A stretch of 64,000 nucleotides of DNA from UBA11475 sp045655805 (GTDB lineage Bacteria > Bacillota > Clostridia > Christensenellales > Borkfalkiaceae). Position numbers and translations under genes: made by a program. Shown one piece after another: positions 53,211-61,685 of this stretch. Positions within the stretch are counted from its first letter, which is position 1, and the number at the start of each line of letters is the position of its first letter. Location of the stretch: NCBI GenBank assembly GCA_045655805.1, contig JAZOPZ010000013.1, positions 1 through 64,000 on the forward strand, given 5' to 3'. The notes under the pieces are model-generated. The model worked only from the letters and a program-made list of their open reading frames with translations, was not told the DNA's origin and searched no databases.

Positions 53211-55007
53211 ATGGGAAAAACTATTGGTATTGATTTAGGTACTACAAACTCTTGCGTAGCAATTATGGAAAACGGCGAACCTACCGTTATTGCTAATGCA
53301 GAAGGTGCAAGAACCACTCCGTCGGTAGTGGGCTTTCAAAAAGACGGCTCTCGTCTCGTTGGTCAAGTAGCAAAGCGTCAAGCAGTTGCTAACGCCGACA
53401 GAACGGTTTCTTCAATAAAAAGACATATGGGTGAAGATTATAAAGTTACAATCGACGATAAAAAATACACCCCACAAGAAATTTCGGCAATGATTTTAAC
53501 TAAACTTAAAAAAGATGCTGAAAGTTATTTAGGTACGACCGTAACCGACGCCGTTATTACTTGTCCTGCATATTTTAACGACAGTCAAAGACAAGCGACT
53601 AAAGACGCTGGTAAAATTGCTGGTCTTAACGTGTTAAGAATTATCAACGAACCTACTGCGGCTGCGCTTTCTTACGGCCTTGATAAAGAAGGTAAAAACC
53701 AAAAAGTTATTATTTACGATTTAGGTGGTGGTACTTTCGACGTTTCTATTATGGAAATCGGCGACGGCGTATTTGAAGTTTTAGCAACCAACGGTAACTG
53801 TTTCTTGGGTGGCGACGACTTCGATAAAAAGATTATGGACTATCTTTTAGCAGAATTTAAAGCTAAAGAAGGTATTGATTTATCTAATGATAAACTTGCA
53901 GTTCAAAGACTTAAAGAGGCTGCTGAAAAGGCTAAAATTGAACTTTCAGGTATGGATAAAACGAACATCAACTTACCGTTCATTACGGCTGATGCTACCG
54001 GTCCTAAACACCTTGACGTAGACCTTACTAGACAAAAATTTAACGCTATGACTGAAGATTTAGTATTAAAAACCATCGAACCTTTGAAAAAGGCTATGGC
54101 TGACGCTAAACTTTCTTACAGTGAAATCGATAAGGTTATTTTAGTAGGTGGTTCAACCCGTATTCCTGCAGTAGTTGACGAAGTTAGAAAAGTTACCGGT
54201 AAAGAACCTTTCAAGGGCATTAATCCTGACGAATGCGTTGCTATCGGCGCGGCTATTCAAGGTGGCGTATTGAGTGGTGAAGTTAAAGACGTTCTTTTAC
54301 TTGACGTAACTCCGTTGTCACTCGGTATTGAAACCCTCGGTGGCGTTTCAACCAAACTTATTGAAAGAAACACTACTATTCCTGTTAAAAAATCGCAAAT
54401 TTTCTCTACGGCTGCAGACAATCAAACTCAAGTAGATATCCATATCGTTCAAGGTGAAAGAGAATTTGCTGCGGACAATAAAACTCTCGGTAGATTTGCA
54501 CTTTCTGGTATTGCCCCTGCTCCTCGTGGTATTCCACAAATCGAAGTTACTTTCGATATCGACGCAAACGGTATCGTTAACGTTTCGGCAAAAGATATGG
54601 GTACGGGCAAGTCTCAAAATATTACTATTACTTCTTCAACCAACCTTTCTGACGCTGATATTGAAAAGGCTGTAAACGACGCTAAACAATACGAAGAAGA
54701 AGACAAGAAGAGAAAAGAAGTAGTAGACACTCACAACCAACTTGACGGACTTATCTTCTCAATTGAAAAGACCGTTAAGGAAAGTGGCGATAAACTTACC
54801 GACGAAGACAAGGCTAAAGTTGAAGAAGCAGTTAAAGAAGCAAAAGTTGAACTCGAAACCAACGATATCGAAAAGATGAAGGCGGCAACTGAAAAACTTT
54901 CTAACGACGTTCAACCTGTATTTAGCAAACTTTACGCTCAAGCATCACAAGAAGCGCAAAACGCTAACCCTAACGGTGATGGAGATACCGAATTTCACCA
55001 AAACTAA
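53211..55007 (+). CDS. dnaK: Chaperone DnaK (Hsp70)
   Basis: The 598-residue protein has Gly-Ile-Asp-Leu-Gly-Thr-Thr-Asn-Ser at 5-13, Asp-Leu-Gly-Gly-Gly-Thr-Phe-Asp-Val near 172, an ATPase domain to about 350, the substrate domain and a helical lid. The C-terminal tail ends in a Gln/Asn/Gly-rich stretch instead of the usual Glu-Val-Asp-rich end. AAGGAGA precedes ATG. Confidence 0.98.
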   Translation: MGKTIGIDLGTTNSCVAIMENGEPTVIANAEGARTTPSVVGFQKDGSRLVGQVAKRQAVANADRTVSSIKRHMGEDYKVTIDDKKYTPQEISAMILTKLKKDAESYLGTTVTDAVITCPAYFNDSQRQATKDAGKIAGLNVLRIINEPTAAALSYGLDKEGKNQKVIIYDLGGGTFDVSIMEIGDGVFEVLATNGNCFLGGDDFDKKIMDYLLAEFKAKEGIDLSNDKLAVQRLKEAAEKAKIELSGMDKTNINLPFITADATGPKHLDVDLTRQKFNAMTEDLVLKTIEPLKKAMADAKLSYSEIDKVILVGGSTRIPAVVDEVRKVTGKEPFKGINPDECVAIGAAIQGGVLSGEVKDVLLLDVTPLSLGIETLGGVSTKLIERNTTIPVKKSQIFSTAADNQTQVDIHIVQGEREFAADNKTLGRFALSGIAPAPRGIPQIEVTFDIDANGIVNVSAKDMGTGKSQNITITSSTNLSDADIEKAVNDAKQYEEEDKKRKEVVDTHNQLDGLIFSIEKTVKESGDKLTDEDKAKVEEAVKEAKVELETNDIEKMKAATEKLSNDVQPVFSKLYAQASQEAQNANPNGDGDTEFHQN

Positions 55008-55038
55008 TTAGGTAGCGTAAACAAAATAAAAATAATTA

Positions 55039-55069
55039 AAACCGAAAGGCGTAACCCGTCTTTCGGTTT
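55039..55069. repeat. Hairpin between dnaK and dnaJ
   Basis: AAACCGAAAGGCG and CGTCTTTCGGTTT pair with one G-U over 13 positions. No T run follows, so it may set the dnaK/dnaJ transcript ratio by processing or partial termination. Confidence 0.55.
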
Positions 55070-55086
55070 AAGTAATAGAGTAGATT

Positions 55087-56226
55087 ATGGCAGAAACAAA
55101 AAATCATTACGAGACACTTGGCGTTTCTAAAAACGCTACGGCTGACGAAATTAAATCGGCGTATAGAAAACTCGTAAAACAATATCATCCAGACTTACAT
55201 CCAAACGACGCAAAGGCTGCTGAAAAGTTCAAGGAAATTAACGAGGCACACGAAATTCTGTCCGACGAAAATAAGCGTAAACAATACGATTTTGAACTTG
55301 AACACCCTGGTATGGGCGGTTTTGGTGGTCAAGGATTTTCGGGCGATTTTTCGGGGTTTTCAGATATTTTTAGCGATTTGTTTAGTGGCTTTGGTGGGGG
55401 GAGTTCCCGTCGCCGTGGTTCAACGAAAACTAAAGGTGAAGATATCACGGTCGAAGTTAAACTTTCTTTTTTAGACGCTGCTAAAGGTTGTCATAAAGAT
55501 ATTCAATATTCTAGAAAAGTTACTTGTTCGCATTGTAAAGGAACGGGCGCAAAAGACGGCACGGCTTATCAAACTTGTCCAAAGTGTGGTGGCACGGGTG
55601 AAATTCAATTTACTCAACGCGCAGGATTTTTTACGCAAGTTTCTGTTAAACCTTGCGACGAGTGTCGCGGTACGGGTAAAAAGATTACCGAACCTTGTCA
55701 AGAGTGTAAAGGAAAGGGAACGATCCGTACGACTACTACCGTTGGCATTGATATTCCATCGGGCGCTGATACGGGTAGTTATATGAAAAAGGCTGGCTAC
55801 GGCGAGGCGTCGCCTAACGGTGGCCCTGCAGGTGATCTCATTATAGTTTTCACCGTTGAACCTAGCAAGTTGTGGCGTCGCAAACAGTTTGACCTTTACG
55901 TTGAACTTCCTATAAGTTTTAAGACGGCAGTTTGTGGTGGTAAGGTAGAAGTTCCTTTAATTGATGAAACTTTAACCCAAACAATCCCTGAAGGTACGCA
56001 AAACGGCAAAGTGTTTTTTGTAAGGGGCAAGGGTATTAAGACTAATCGTGGCACGGGCGACCTTTATATAACCGTTACCGTTGAAGTTCCTACCAAACTT
56101 GACAAAAAGCAAAAAGCCCTTTTAGATGAATTTGACGATACCGTTGATAAAAAACAATACCAAAAAATTCGCGATTACGAGGCGAATATGCAAGGTGCTT
56201 ACGGTAAAAATCCGTATAAAAACTAA
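55087..56226 (+). CDS. dnaJ: Chaperone DnaJ
   Basis: The 379-residue protein has a J domain with His-Pro-Asp near 36, a Gly/Phe-rich region (about 75-105), four Cys-x-x-Cys-x-Gly-x-Gly zinc repeats (about 150-215) and the C-terminal substrate domains. It stimulates DnaK ATPase activity. It is the last gene of the heat-shock cluster. Confidence 0.97.
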   Translation: MAETKNHYETLGVSKNATADEIKSAYRKLVKQYHPDLHPNDAKAAEKFKEINEAHEILSDENKRKQYDFELEHPGMGGFGGQGFSGDFSGFSDIFSDLFSGFGGGSSRRRGSTKTKGEDITVEVKLSFLDAAKGCHKDIQYSRKVTCSHCKGTGAKDGTAYQTCPKCGGTGEIQFTQRAGFFTQVSVKPCDECRGTGKKITEPCQECKGKGTIRTTTTVGIDIPSGADTGSYMKKAGYGEASPNGGPAGDLIIVFTVEPSKLWRRKQFDLYVELPISFKTAVCGGKVEVPLIDETLTQTIPEGTQNGKVFFVRGKGIKTNRGTGDLYITVTVEVPTKLDKKQKALLDEFDDTVDKKQYQKIRDYEANMQGAYGKNPYKN

Positions 56227-56231
56227 AAAAT

Positions 56232-56274
56232 ATATTCCCACGCTGAGTAAAAAATAGGCGTGGGAATATTTTTA
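56232..56274 (+). terminator. Terminator after dnaJ
   Basis: ATATTCCCACGC and GCGTGGGAATAT form a 12-bp stem, followed by TTTTTA. Confidence 0.88.
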
Positions 56275-56305
56275 TAAAAAAATTATAAAAAATGTAAAAA
56301 AATTG

Positions 56306-56334
56306 TTGACATATTCTTTTGAATTGAGTAAAAT
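56306..56334 (+). promoter_or_regulatory. Promoter of leucine T-box operon
   Basis: TTGACA (56306-56311) and TAAAAT (56329-56334) have a 17-base spacer. Confidence 0.88.
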
Positions 56335-56381
56335 AAAACCATATTAAATGCGTTGAAGATATTAAGCGTTTACATTTTTTG

Positions 56382-56612
56382 TTTTCAGAGAGCCGTCGGT
56401 TGGTGCGAGACGGTAAACGATTTTAAGCGATGTCTCGTATCGGAGCAGGTGTCTGAAGTAATAGTAAGATTACACGGGTGGGCCCGTTACAGTCCAAAGG
56501 TTTTATTGAACCTTACAAAGAGGTCTTGATTTTTAAGGCAATACGGGTGGTACCGTGGTTGATATTTGTCAGTCATCCCGCAGTTTCGTTTTATCGAACT
56601 GCGGTTTTTTTA
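56382..56612 (+). promoter_or_regulatory. T-box leader, leucine specifier (CTC)
   Basis: Stem I begins with AGAGAGCC and has GGTGCGAGACGG. Aligned with the T-box at 61440, the specifier is CTC at 56434-56436 (Leu), followed by GTATCGGAGC. The T-box sequence TGGTACCGTGG is at 56548-56558. The terminator is CCGCAGTTTCG/CGAACTGCGG with T7 to 56612. Uncharged tRNA-Leu would induce the downstream three-gene operon. Confidence 0.88.
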
Positions 56613-56680
56613 TTAATCTCATTTTCTTGGGATTATAACGAATAAGTTTAAAATTAATTTTGTATAAATAGGAGTTCATT

Positions 56681-58057
56681 ATGAAAAAGATTATCGTTTC
56701 TGATATCACTTTAAAGGCAGTTAAAGAACAAGAGTTATCACTTACTTTCCGTGAAACTCTATCTATTGCCGAAAGTCTGGACCTTTCGGGCGTAGACGCT
56801 ATCGAATTACCTGCGCTTTCTGGTTCTAAAGAAAACGAAGTAATCTGTCGTACGATTGCAAATTCAGTAAAAAACGCAAAGGTTAAAATCGTTGCAGGAG
56901 ATTCCGAAGAAAGTATAACTTCTGCGTTTGAGTGCGTTAAAGGCGCTAGTAAAGTTGGTTTGCAAATTGAAATGCCTGTTTCTACTGCGCAAATGGAATA
57001 TTTCCACCACTTAAAAGCACCTGCAATGCAATCTAAAATTGAAAGTCTTATTATCAAGGCTAAAGAATTTACTTCTTGCGTAGAATTCGTTGCAAGGGAT
57101 GCTTTTCGTGCTGAAGAAGGCTTTATCGTAAGTCTTGCAAAAACCGCTAAATCGGCAGGCGCTTGCTGTATGTGTCTTTGCGACGATAACGGAGAGGCTT
57201 TCCCTGAAGATTACGCTAAAATAATAGCCGATATCAAATCGGCTTGTGATATTAAAGTTACCGTATGTCCGTCAGATAAGTTCAAAATGTCAACGGCGTG
57301 CGCTTTATCGGCACTTTTAGCAGGCGCTGACGGCGTTAAAACTTCAATTGCCGGCGATTATCTTAAACCTGAAGTTATTTCTGATATTTTCCGTGCTAAA
57401 AAAGACGATTTATCTGCCGAAATTAGCGTTGACTCAACTAAAGTAAAAACTTTGGCAAAGGCAATTTCTTCCGTTGCAAAAGTAGAAGACGAAGTTGATA
57501 GCGTCGATAAGGTAGTTGAATATATTGATAAATCTGCAGACTTAAAAGAAGTTGCTTTGGCAGTTAAGTCTTTAGGTTATGAACTTTCTGATACCGATAT
57601 CGGCAACGTATATGAAGAATTTAAAAAACTTTCTACTAAAAAGCCTTACATTGATAAAAAGGAATTAGAGGCTATCGTAGCATCTACGGCAATGCAAGTA
57701 CCGTCAACTTATCACCTTATCAATTACGTGGTAACCAGCAGTAATATTATTCCTGCAACGGCAAACGTTACGCTTGAAAAGGACGGGGAACGCTTTACGG
57801 GCGTTTCGACTGGTGACGGCCCTATCGACGCAGGCTTCCATGCAATCGAACAAATAGTAGGTCATCACTACGAACTTGACGATTTCCAAGTACACGCTGT
57901 AACGAAGGGTAGAGAGGCTGTCGGTTCTTCTATCATTAGACTTCGCGCAGACGGAAAACTTTTCCCTGGTAACGGTGTTTCTACAGACATCGTCGGCGCT
58001 TGTTTAAGAGCGTATATCAACGCTTTAAATAAAATCGTACACGAAGGTAACAAATAA
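56681..58057 (+). CDS. 2-isopropylmalate-synthase-like protein without metal ligands
   Basis: The 458-residue protein has a DRE-TIM-like barrel (1-285) and a C-terminal LeuA allosteric domain (about 330-458), where the Ser-Thr-Asp-Ile-Val-Gly-Ala segment and Gly-Asp-Gly-Pro-Ile are well conserved. In the barrel the Arg-Asp-Gly motif is Ser-Asp-Ile, the metal-binding His-x-His is Val-x-Pro in Thr-Val-Cys-Pro-Ser-Asp, and Gly-Glu-Arg-Ala-Gly-Asn is absent. It is therefore unlikely to be a working isopropylmalate synthase. It may be a leucine-sensing partner or a repurposed enzyme. It is controlled by a Leu T-box and overlaps the next gene by one base. Confidence 0.8.
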   Translation: MKKIIVSDITLKAVKEQELSLTFRETLSIAESLDLSGVDAIELPALSGSKENEVICRTIANSVKNAKVKIVAGDSEESITSAFECVKGASKVGLQIEMPVSTAQMEYFHHLKAPAMQSKIESLIIKAKEFTSCVEFVARDAFRAEEGFIVSLAKTAKSAGACCMCLCDDNGEAFPEDYAKIIADIKSACDIKVTVCPSDKFKMSTACALSALLAGADGVKTSIAGDYLKPEVISDIFRAKKDDLSAEISVDSTKVKTLAKAISSVAKVEDEVDSVDKVVEYIDKSADLKEVALAVKSLGYELSDTDIGNVYEEFKKLSTKKPYIDKKELEAIVASTAMQVPSTYHLINYVVTSSNIIPATANVTLEKDGERFTGVSTGDGPIDAGFHAIEQIVGHHYELDDFQVHAVTKGREAVGSSIIRLRADGKLFPGNGVSTDIVGACLRAYINALNKIVHEGNK

Positions 58058-60510
58058 TGAAGTTTGCATTTTCAGATAAACACGTAAAAGCAAGTTCGTT
58101 TTTAGAACTTTGTAATATAGCGCACGATTACGGTTTTGACGGTATTGAAATTTCCGATGCTGAAACCGAAATATCAGCGCATAAAGACAGTATATTTAAA
58201 ACGGCTAACACGGCTGATAGTAAGCGTAAACTCGTGAACCGTCATATTGCTATTTCTGCGCTCGGTTGCCCTGAACGAATTTCATCGTCGGCTAATGGCG
58301 AGATTATAGCAAAATTCGTTGAATACGCATCGCTTGCATCGGTTAAAAATATCATTTTACGCGCTGACGAAATTCCACAAGAGGCCACTCTTAAAAAGAT
58401 TTTAGCGCCTGCAATTTCGGTTGCTGAAAGTTTAGGCGTTAGCATTTTGCTTGAAACTACCGAGGCACTTTCTCATACCGAAAAAGTTTTAGACGTTATC
58501 AATATTTTTTCTTCTGCTTGCCTTAAAGTTTGCTGGAATATTAGAGAAACTTATTTTACGGCTGGAGAATCTGCCGATACGACTATTCAACTTTTAGGTG
58601 CTTATATCGGATACGTTCGTTTGGGCGATAGGTTGAACGGTAAAAACGTCTTAATCGGCGACGGTGAACTTCCTGTAAAAGACTTTATGAACGCTTTGCG
58701 TTCACTTAACTACGACGGCTATATTTGTGCTAGTGATTCGGGAGAGATTACTTCTGCTGATATTATTTTAACGCACTTTAAAAGTTATTTGACAAAAACC
58801 ACCGATAATGGCGAAACCAAGCCCGTTTATTACAATAGGGCAAAGACGGGTACTTACCCTTGGAAAAAGTACGATGTTTTAGACGTTACTTTTTCAGAAG
58901 TTTTAGATGAAATGGTCGCTCGTTATCCCGACCAATATGCGTTCAAGTACACTACGCTCGACTACACTCGTACTTATTCGGAATTTAGGGACGACGTAGA
59001 TAAAGTTGCGCAAGCACTTATTTCTTTGGGCGTTGAACCTGGTCATCACGTGGCGGTTTGGGCGACTAACGTGCCACAATGGTTTTTAACTTTTTGGGCT
59101 ACCGTTAAAATCGGGGCAGTTCTCGTAACCGTAAATACTGCTTATAAAATTCACGAGGCAGAGTATCTTTTGCGTCAATCGGATACTCACACTTTAGTTA
59201 TGATTGATAGTTGTAAAGATTCCGACTATAAGGCTACTATTGAAGAACTTTGCCCTGAACTTAAAAATATTCAACCTGGTCAACCTTTATATTCTAAAAA
59301 ACTTCCGTTTCTTCGCAACGTTATAACCGTTGGGTTTGAAATGGACGGCTGTTTAGAGTGGAAAGATTTTATGAAGCGTTCTTCACTCGTTCCAAGAGAG
59401 GAGGTTAGAAGAAGAGCGTCTGAAGTCGTTCCTGACGACGTATGTAATATGCAATACACTTCAGGCACGACAGGGTTTCCTAAAGGTGTTATGCTTACGC
59501 ATAGAAATATCATTAACAACGGTAAGATTATCGGTGATAGGATGGATATTTCAACAGCCGATAAAATGATGATCCAAGTACCTATGTTCCATTGTTTTGG
59601 TATGGTGCTTTCAATGACTAATATGATGACGCACGGCGGTACTATTTGTCCGATGCCGTACTTTTCGCCAAAGTCGTCGCTCGCTTGTATTCACGATGAA
59701 AAAATCACTTGTTTCAACGGCGTACCGACTATGTTTATAGCAATGTTTAACCACTCTGATTTTAAGAAGACGGATTTTTCGCATATTCGTACCGGTATTA
59801 TGGCTGGCGCAAACTGTCCACCTGAACTTATGCGTAGGGCTGCTGCTGAAATGAATATGACGGAAATCATCAGCGTTTACGGTCAAACTGAAGCCTCACC
59901 TGGTTGTACCATGGGTGAAGTAAACGAAGATTTAGACCATCGTGTTGAAACCGTTGGTAGCGCTTTCCCTGGTGTTGAGTGTAAAATTATTGATCCAGAA
60001 ACGGGCGAAGAACTCCCTGACGGTGAAAACGGTGAATTCGTTGCGCGTGGTTACAATATTATGAAAGGCTATTACAAAATGCCAAAGGCTACTGAACAAA
60101 CTATTGACGCCGACGGTTGGCTCCATAGTGGTGATATTTGCTGTCGTACGCCTGACGGTTACTATAAAGTAACTGGTAGACTTAAGGATATGATTATCCG
60201 TGGTGGTGAAAACCTTTATCCAAGAGAAATTGAAGAATTTTATTTAACACACGATAAAGTTCGCGACGTGCAAGTAGTGGGTGTTCCCGACGAAAGATAC
60301 GGCGAAGAAGCGTGTGCTTGGATTATCTTAAACAAGGGTGAAGAAGCCACAGAAGAAGATATGCGTGAGTATGGTAATTCGCATATGGCAAAGCATAAAG
60401 TACCAAGATATTTCGTATTCTGCAAAGAGTTCCCAATGAACGCTGCAGGTAAGATATTAAAGTACAAAATGCGTGAAAATTCTATTGAACTTTTAGGTCT
60501 TAAAAAATAG
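58057..60510 (+). CDS. TIM-barrel / acyl-CoA synthetase fusion
   Basis: The 817-residue protein has an N-terminal sugar-phosphate-isomerase-like barrel (1-245) and a complete acyl-CoA synthetase (about 265-817). The synthetase shows Tyr-Thr-Ser-Gly-Thr-Thr-Gly-Phe-Pro-Lys-Gly near 468, Gly-Gln-Thr-Glu near 610, Ser-Gly-Asp near 690 and the catalytic Lys in Ala-Ala-Gly-Lys-Ile-Leu-Lys near 800. It would make an acyl-adenylate and then acyl-CoA. The barrel keeps only some metal-ligand positions. Placement under leucine control suggests the substrate is a branched-chain or related carboxylic acid. This is inference. Confidence 0.85.
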   Translation: MKFAFSDKHVKASSFLELCNIAHDYGFDGIEISDAETEISAHKDSIFKTANTADSKRKLVNRHIAISALGCPERISSSANGEIIAKFVEYASLASVKNIILRADEIPQEATLKKILAPAISVAESLGVSILLETTEALSHTEKVLDVINIFSSACLKVCWNIRETYFTAGESADTTIQLLGAYIGYVRLGDRLNGKNVLIGDGELPVKDFMNALRSLNYDGYICASDSGEITSADIILTHFKSYLTKTTDNGETKPVYYNRAKTGTYPWKKYDVLDVTFSEVLDEMVARYPDQYAFKYTTLDYTRTYSEFRDDVDKVAQALISLGVEPGHHVAVWATNVPQWFLTFWATVKIGAVLVTVNTAYKIHEAEYLLRQSDTHTLVMIDSCKDSDYKATIEELCPELKNIQPGQPLYSKKLPFLRNVITVGFEMDGCLEWKDFMKRSSLVPREEVRRRASEVVPDDVCNMQYTSGTTGFPKGVMLTHRNIINNGKIIGDRMDISTADKMMIQVPMFHCFGMVLSMTNMMTHGGTICPMPYFSPKSSLACIHDEKITCFNGVPTMFIAMFNHSDFKKTDFSHIRTGIMAGANCPPELMRRAAAEMNMTEIISVYGQTEASPGCTMGEVNEDLDHRVETVGSAFPGVECKIIDPETGEELPDGENGEFVARGYNIMKGYYKMPKATEQTIDADGWLHSGDICCRTPDGYYKVTGRLKDMIIRGGENLYPREIEEFYLTHDKVRDVQVVGVPDERYGEEACAWIILNKGEEATEEDMREYGNSHMAKHKVPRYFVFCKEFPMNAAGKILKYKMRENSIELLGLKK

Positions 60511-60517
60511 GTAAAAA

Positions 60518-61348
60518 ATGTTTCCGATTATTGACTGTCATTGTCATATTTATCCTGAAAAAATCGCCGATAAAGCCGTTCACGGTATCGGCGAATTTTA
60601 CGATATAGGTATGTGTTACGACGGCACTTTAAGTACTTTGCTTAAAGAAACTAAAAAGCATAATATAACGCATAGTCTTATATTTTCCGTTGCGACAAAG
60701 CCTGCTCAAACCAAGTCTATAAACGAGTTTATAGCAGGTGAAGTAAGTGCTTTCCCAGATAAGTTTACGGGGCTTGGGACTATTCACCCCGACAGTACCG
60801 ATATTAAGGGTGATATCGCCCATCTTTTAGAACTTGATTTAAGGGGAGTTAAACTTCACCCTGACTTTGTAAAAATTGCAGTAAACGATAAAAGGTGTTA
60901 TAAAATTTACGAACTTTGTGAAGGTAAATTGCCCGTGTTGTTGCATACGGGGGACAAGCGTTATAATTATTCAAACCCAGATAACTTAATACCCGTACTA
61001 AAAGACTTTCCGTCGCTTAAAGTTATAGGCGCGCATTTTGGTGGGTATTCCGTTTGGGAAGACGCGATTTCTAAACTCGGTGGGTTTGAAAATTTGTTCG
61101 TAGATTGCTCGTCTGCTATGCCGTTTATGACTACTGAAAAAGCCAAAGAATTAGTCAAGTTTTACGGCGCTGATAAAGTGGTGTTCGGCACGGATTTTCC
61201 TATGTGGAAAATAGGTGAAGAATTACAAAGGTTTTCAGCCCTCGATTTATCCTCAGAAGACCAAGCGAAAATACTGTATAAAAACGCGTGTGAAATATTC
61301 AAAATCGACGAGAAAAAAATTGTCGCAAAATTTGAAAAAGAACGCTAA
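60518..61348 (+). CDS. Amidohydrolase family 2 protein
   Basis: The 276-residue TIM barrel has Asp-Cys-His-Cys-His at 5-9, Leu-His-Pro, Leu-His-Thr-Gly-Asp near 145, Gly-Ala-His-Phe-Gly-Gly and Gly-Thr-Asp-Phe-Pro near 225, the metal site of amidohydrolase-2 hydrolases and decarboxylases. It is the last gene of the Leu T-box operon, seven bases after the synthetase fusion. Activity may be decarboxylation or hydrolysis of a carboxylate. Confidence 0.82.
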   Translation: MFPIIDCHCHIYPEKIADKAVHGIGEFYDIGMCYDGTLSTLLKETKKHNITHSLIFSVATKPAQTKSINEFIAGEVSAFPDKFTGLGTIHPDSTDIKGDIAHLLELDLRGVKLHPDFVKIAVNDKRCYKIYELCEGKLPVLLHTGDKRYNYSNPDNLIPVLKDFPSLKVIGAHFGGYSVWEDAISKLGGFENLFVDCSSAMPFMTTEKAKELVKFYGADKVVFGTDFPMWKIGEELQRFSALDLSSEDQAKILYKNACEIFKIDEKKIVAKFEKER

Positions 61349-61353
61349 AACGA

Positions 61354-61382
61354 TTGACAAAATTTTCGCGTAGTAGTATACT
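61354..61382 (+). promoter_or_regulatory. Promoter of isoleucine T-box gene
   Basis: TTGACA (61354-61359) and TATACT (61377-61382) have a 17-base spacer. Confidence 0.88.
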
Positions 61383-61409
61383 TTTTTTAACAATTCAATA
61401 CAAATGCTA

Positions 61410-61653
61410 TGACGAAGACGGATTTAACCGTATATTTTACAGAGAGTCGGGGTAGGTGCAAACCGATAAATTAAAGTTAAAATCTTATCACTTCCGAGCA
61501 GGTGGTTTGAAAGCGTTTTTGTGAGTAAAATCCCCCGTGATTGCTGCGTAAAGGCATAGGGCTTGTTAGAGCCTGAGTGGTGTATTTTTACACAATTTGA
61601 GTGGTACCGCGGATATTATAATCCGTCTCAAAGCAATTTGAGACGGATTTTTT
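61410..61653 (+). promoter_or_regulatory. T-box leader, isoleucine specifier (ATC)
   Basis: Stem I starts at AGAGAGTCGG (61441). The specifier is ATC at 61487-61489, followed by ACTTCCGAGC. The T-box sequence TGGTACCGCGG lies near 61602-61612. The terminator ATCCGTCTCAAA/TTTGAGACGGAT ends in a T run at 61653. It should respond to uncharged tRNA-Ile, like the ileS leader. Confidence 0.9.
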
Positions 61654-61685
61654 AATTTATTAAAAAATAAAAGGAGATAAAAATT

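Noticed and set aside
54348..54617. Minus-strand open frame inside dnaK and similar frames inside clpX, ileS and GH3
   Set aside because: They are shadows of codon usage in strongly conserved genes and lack RBS or family signatures.
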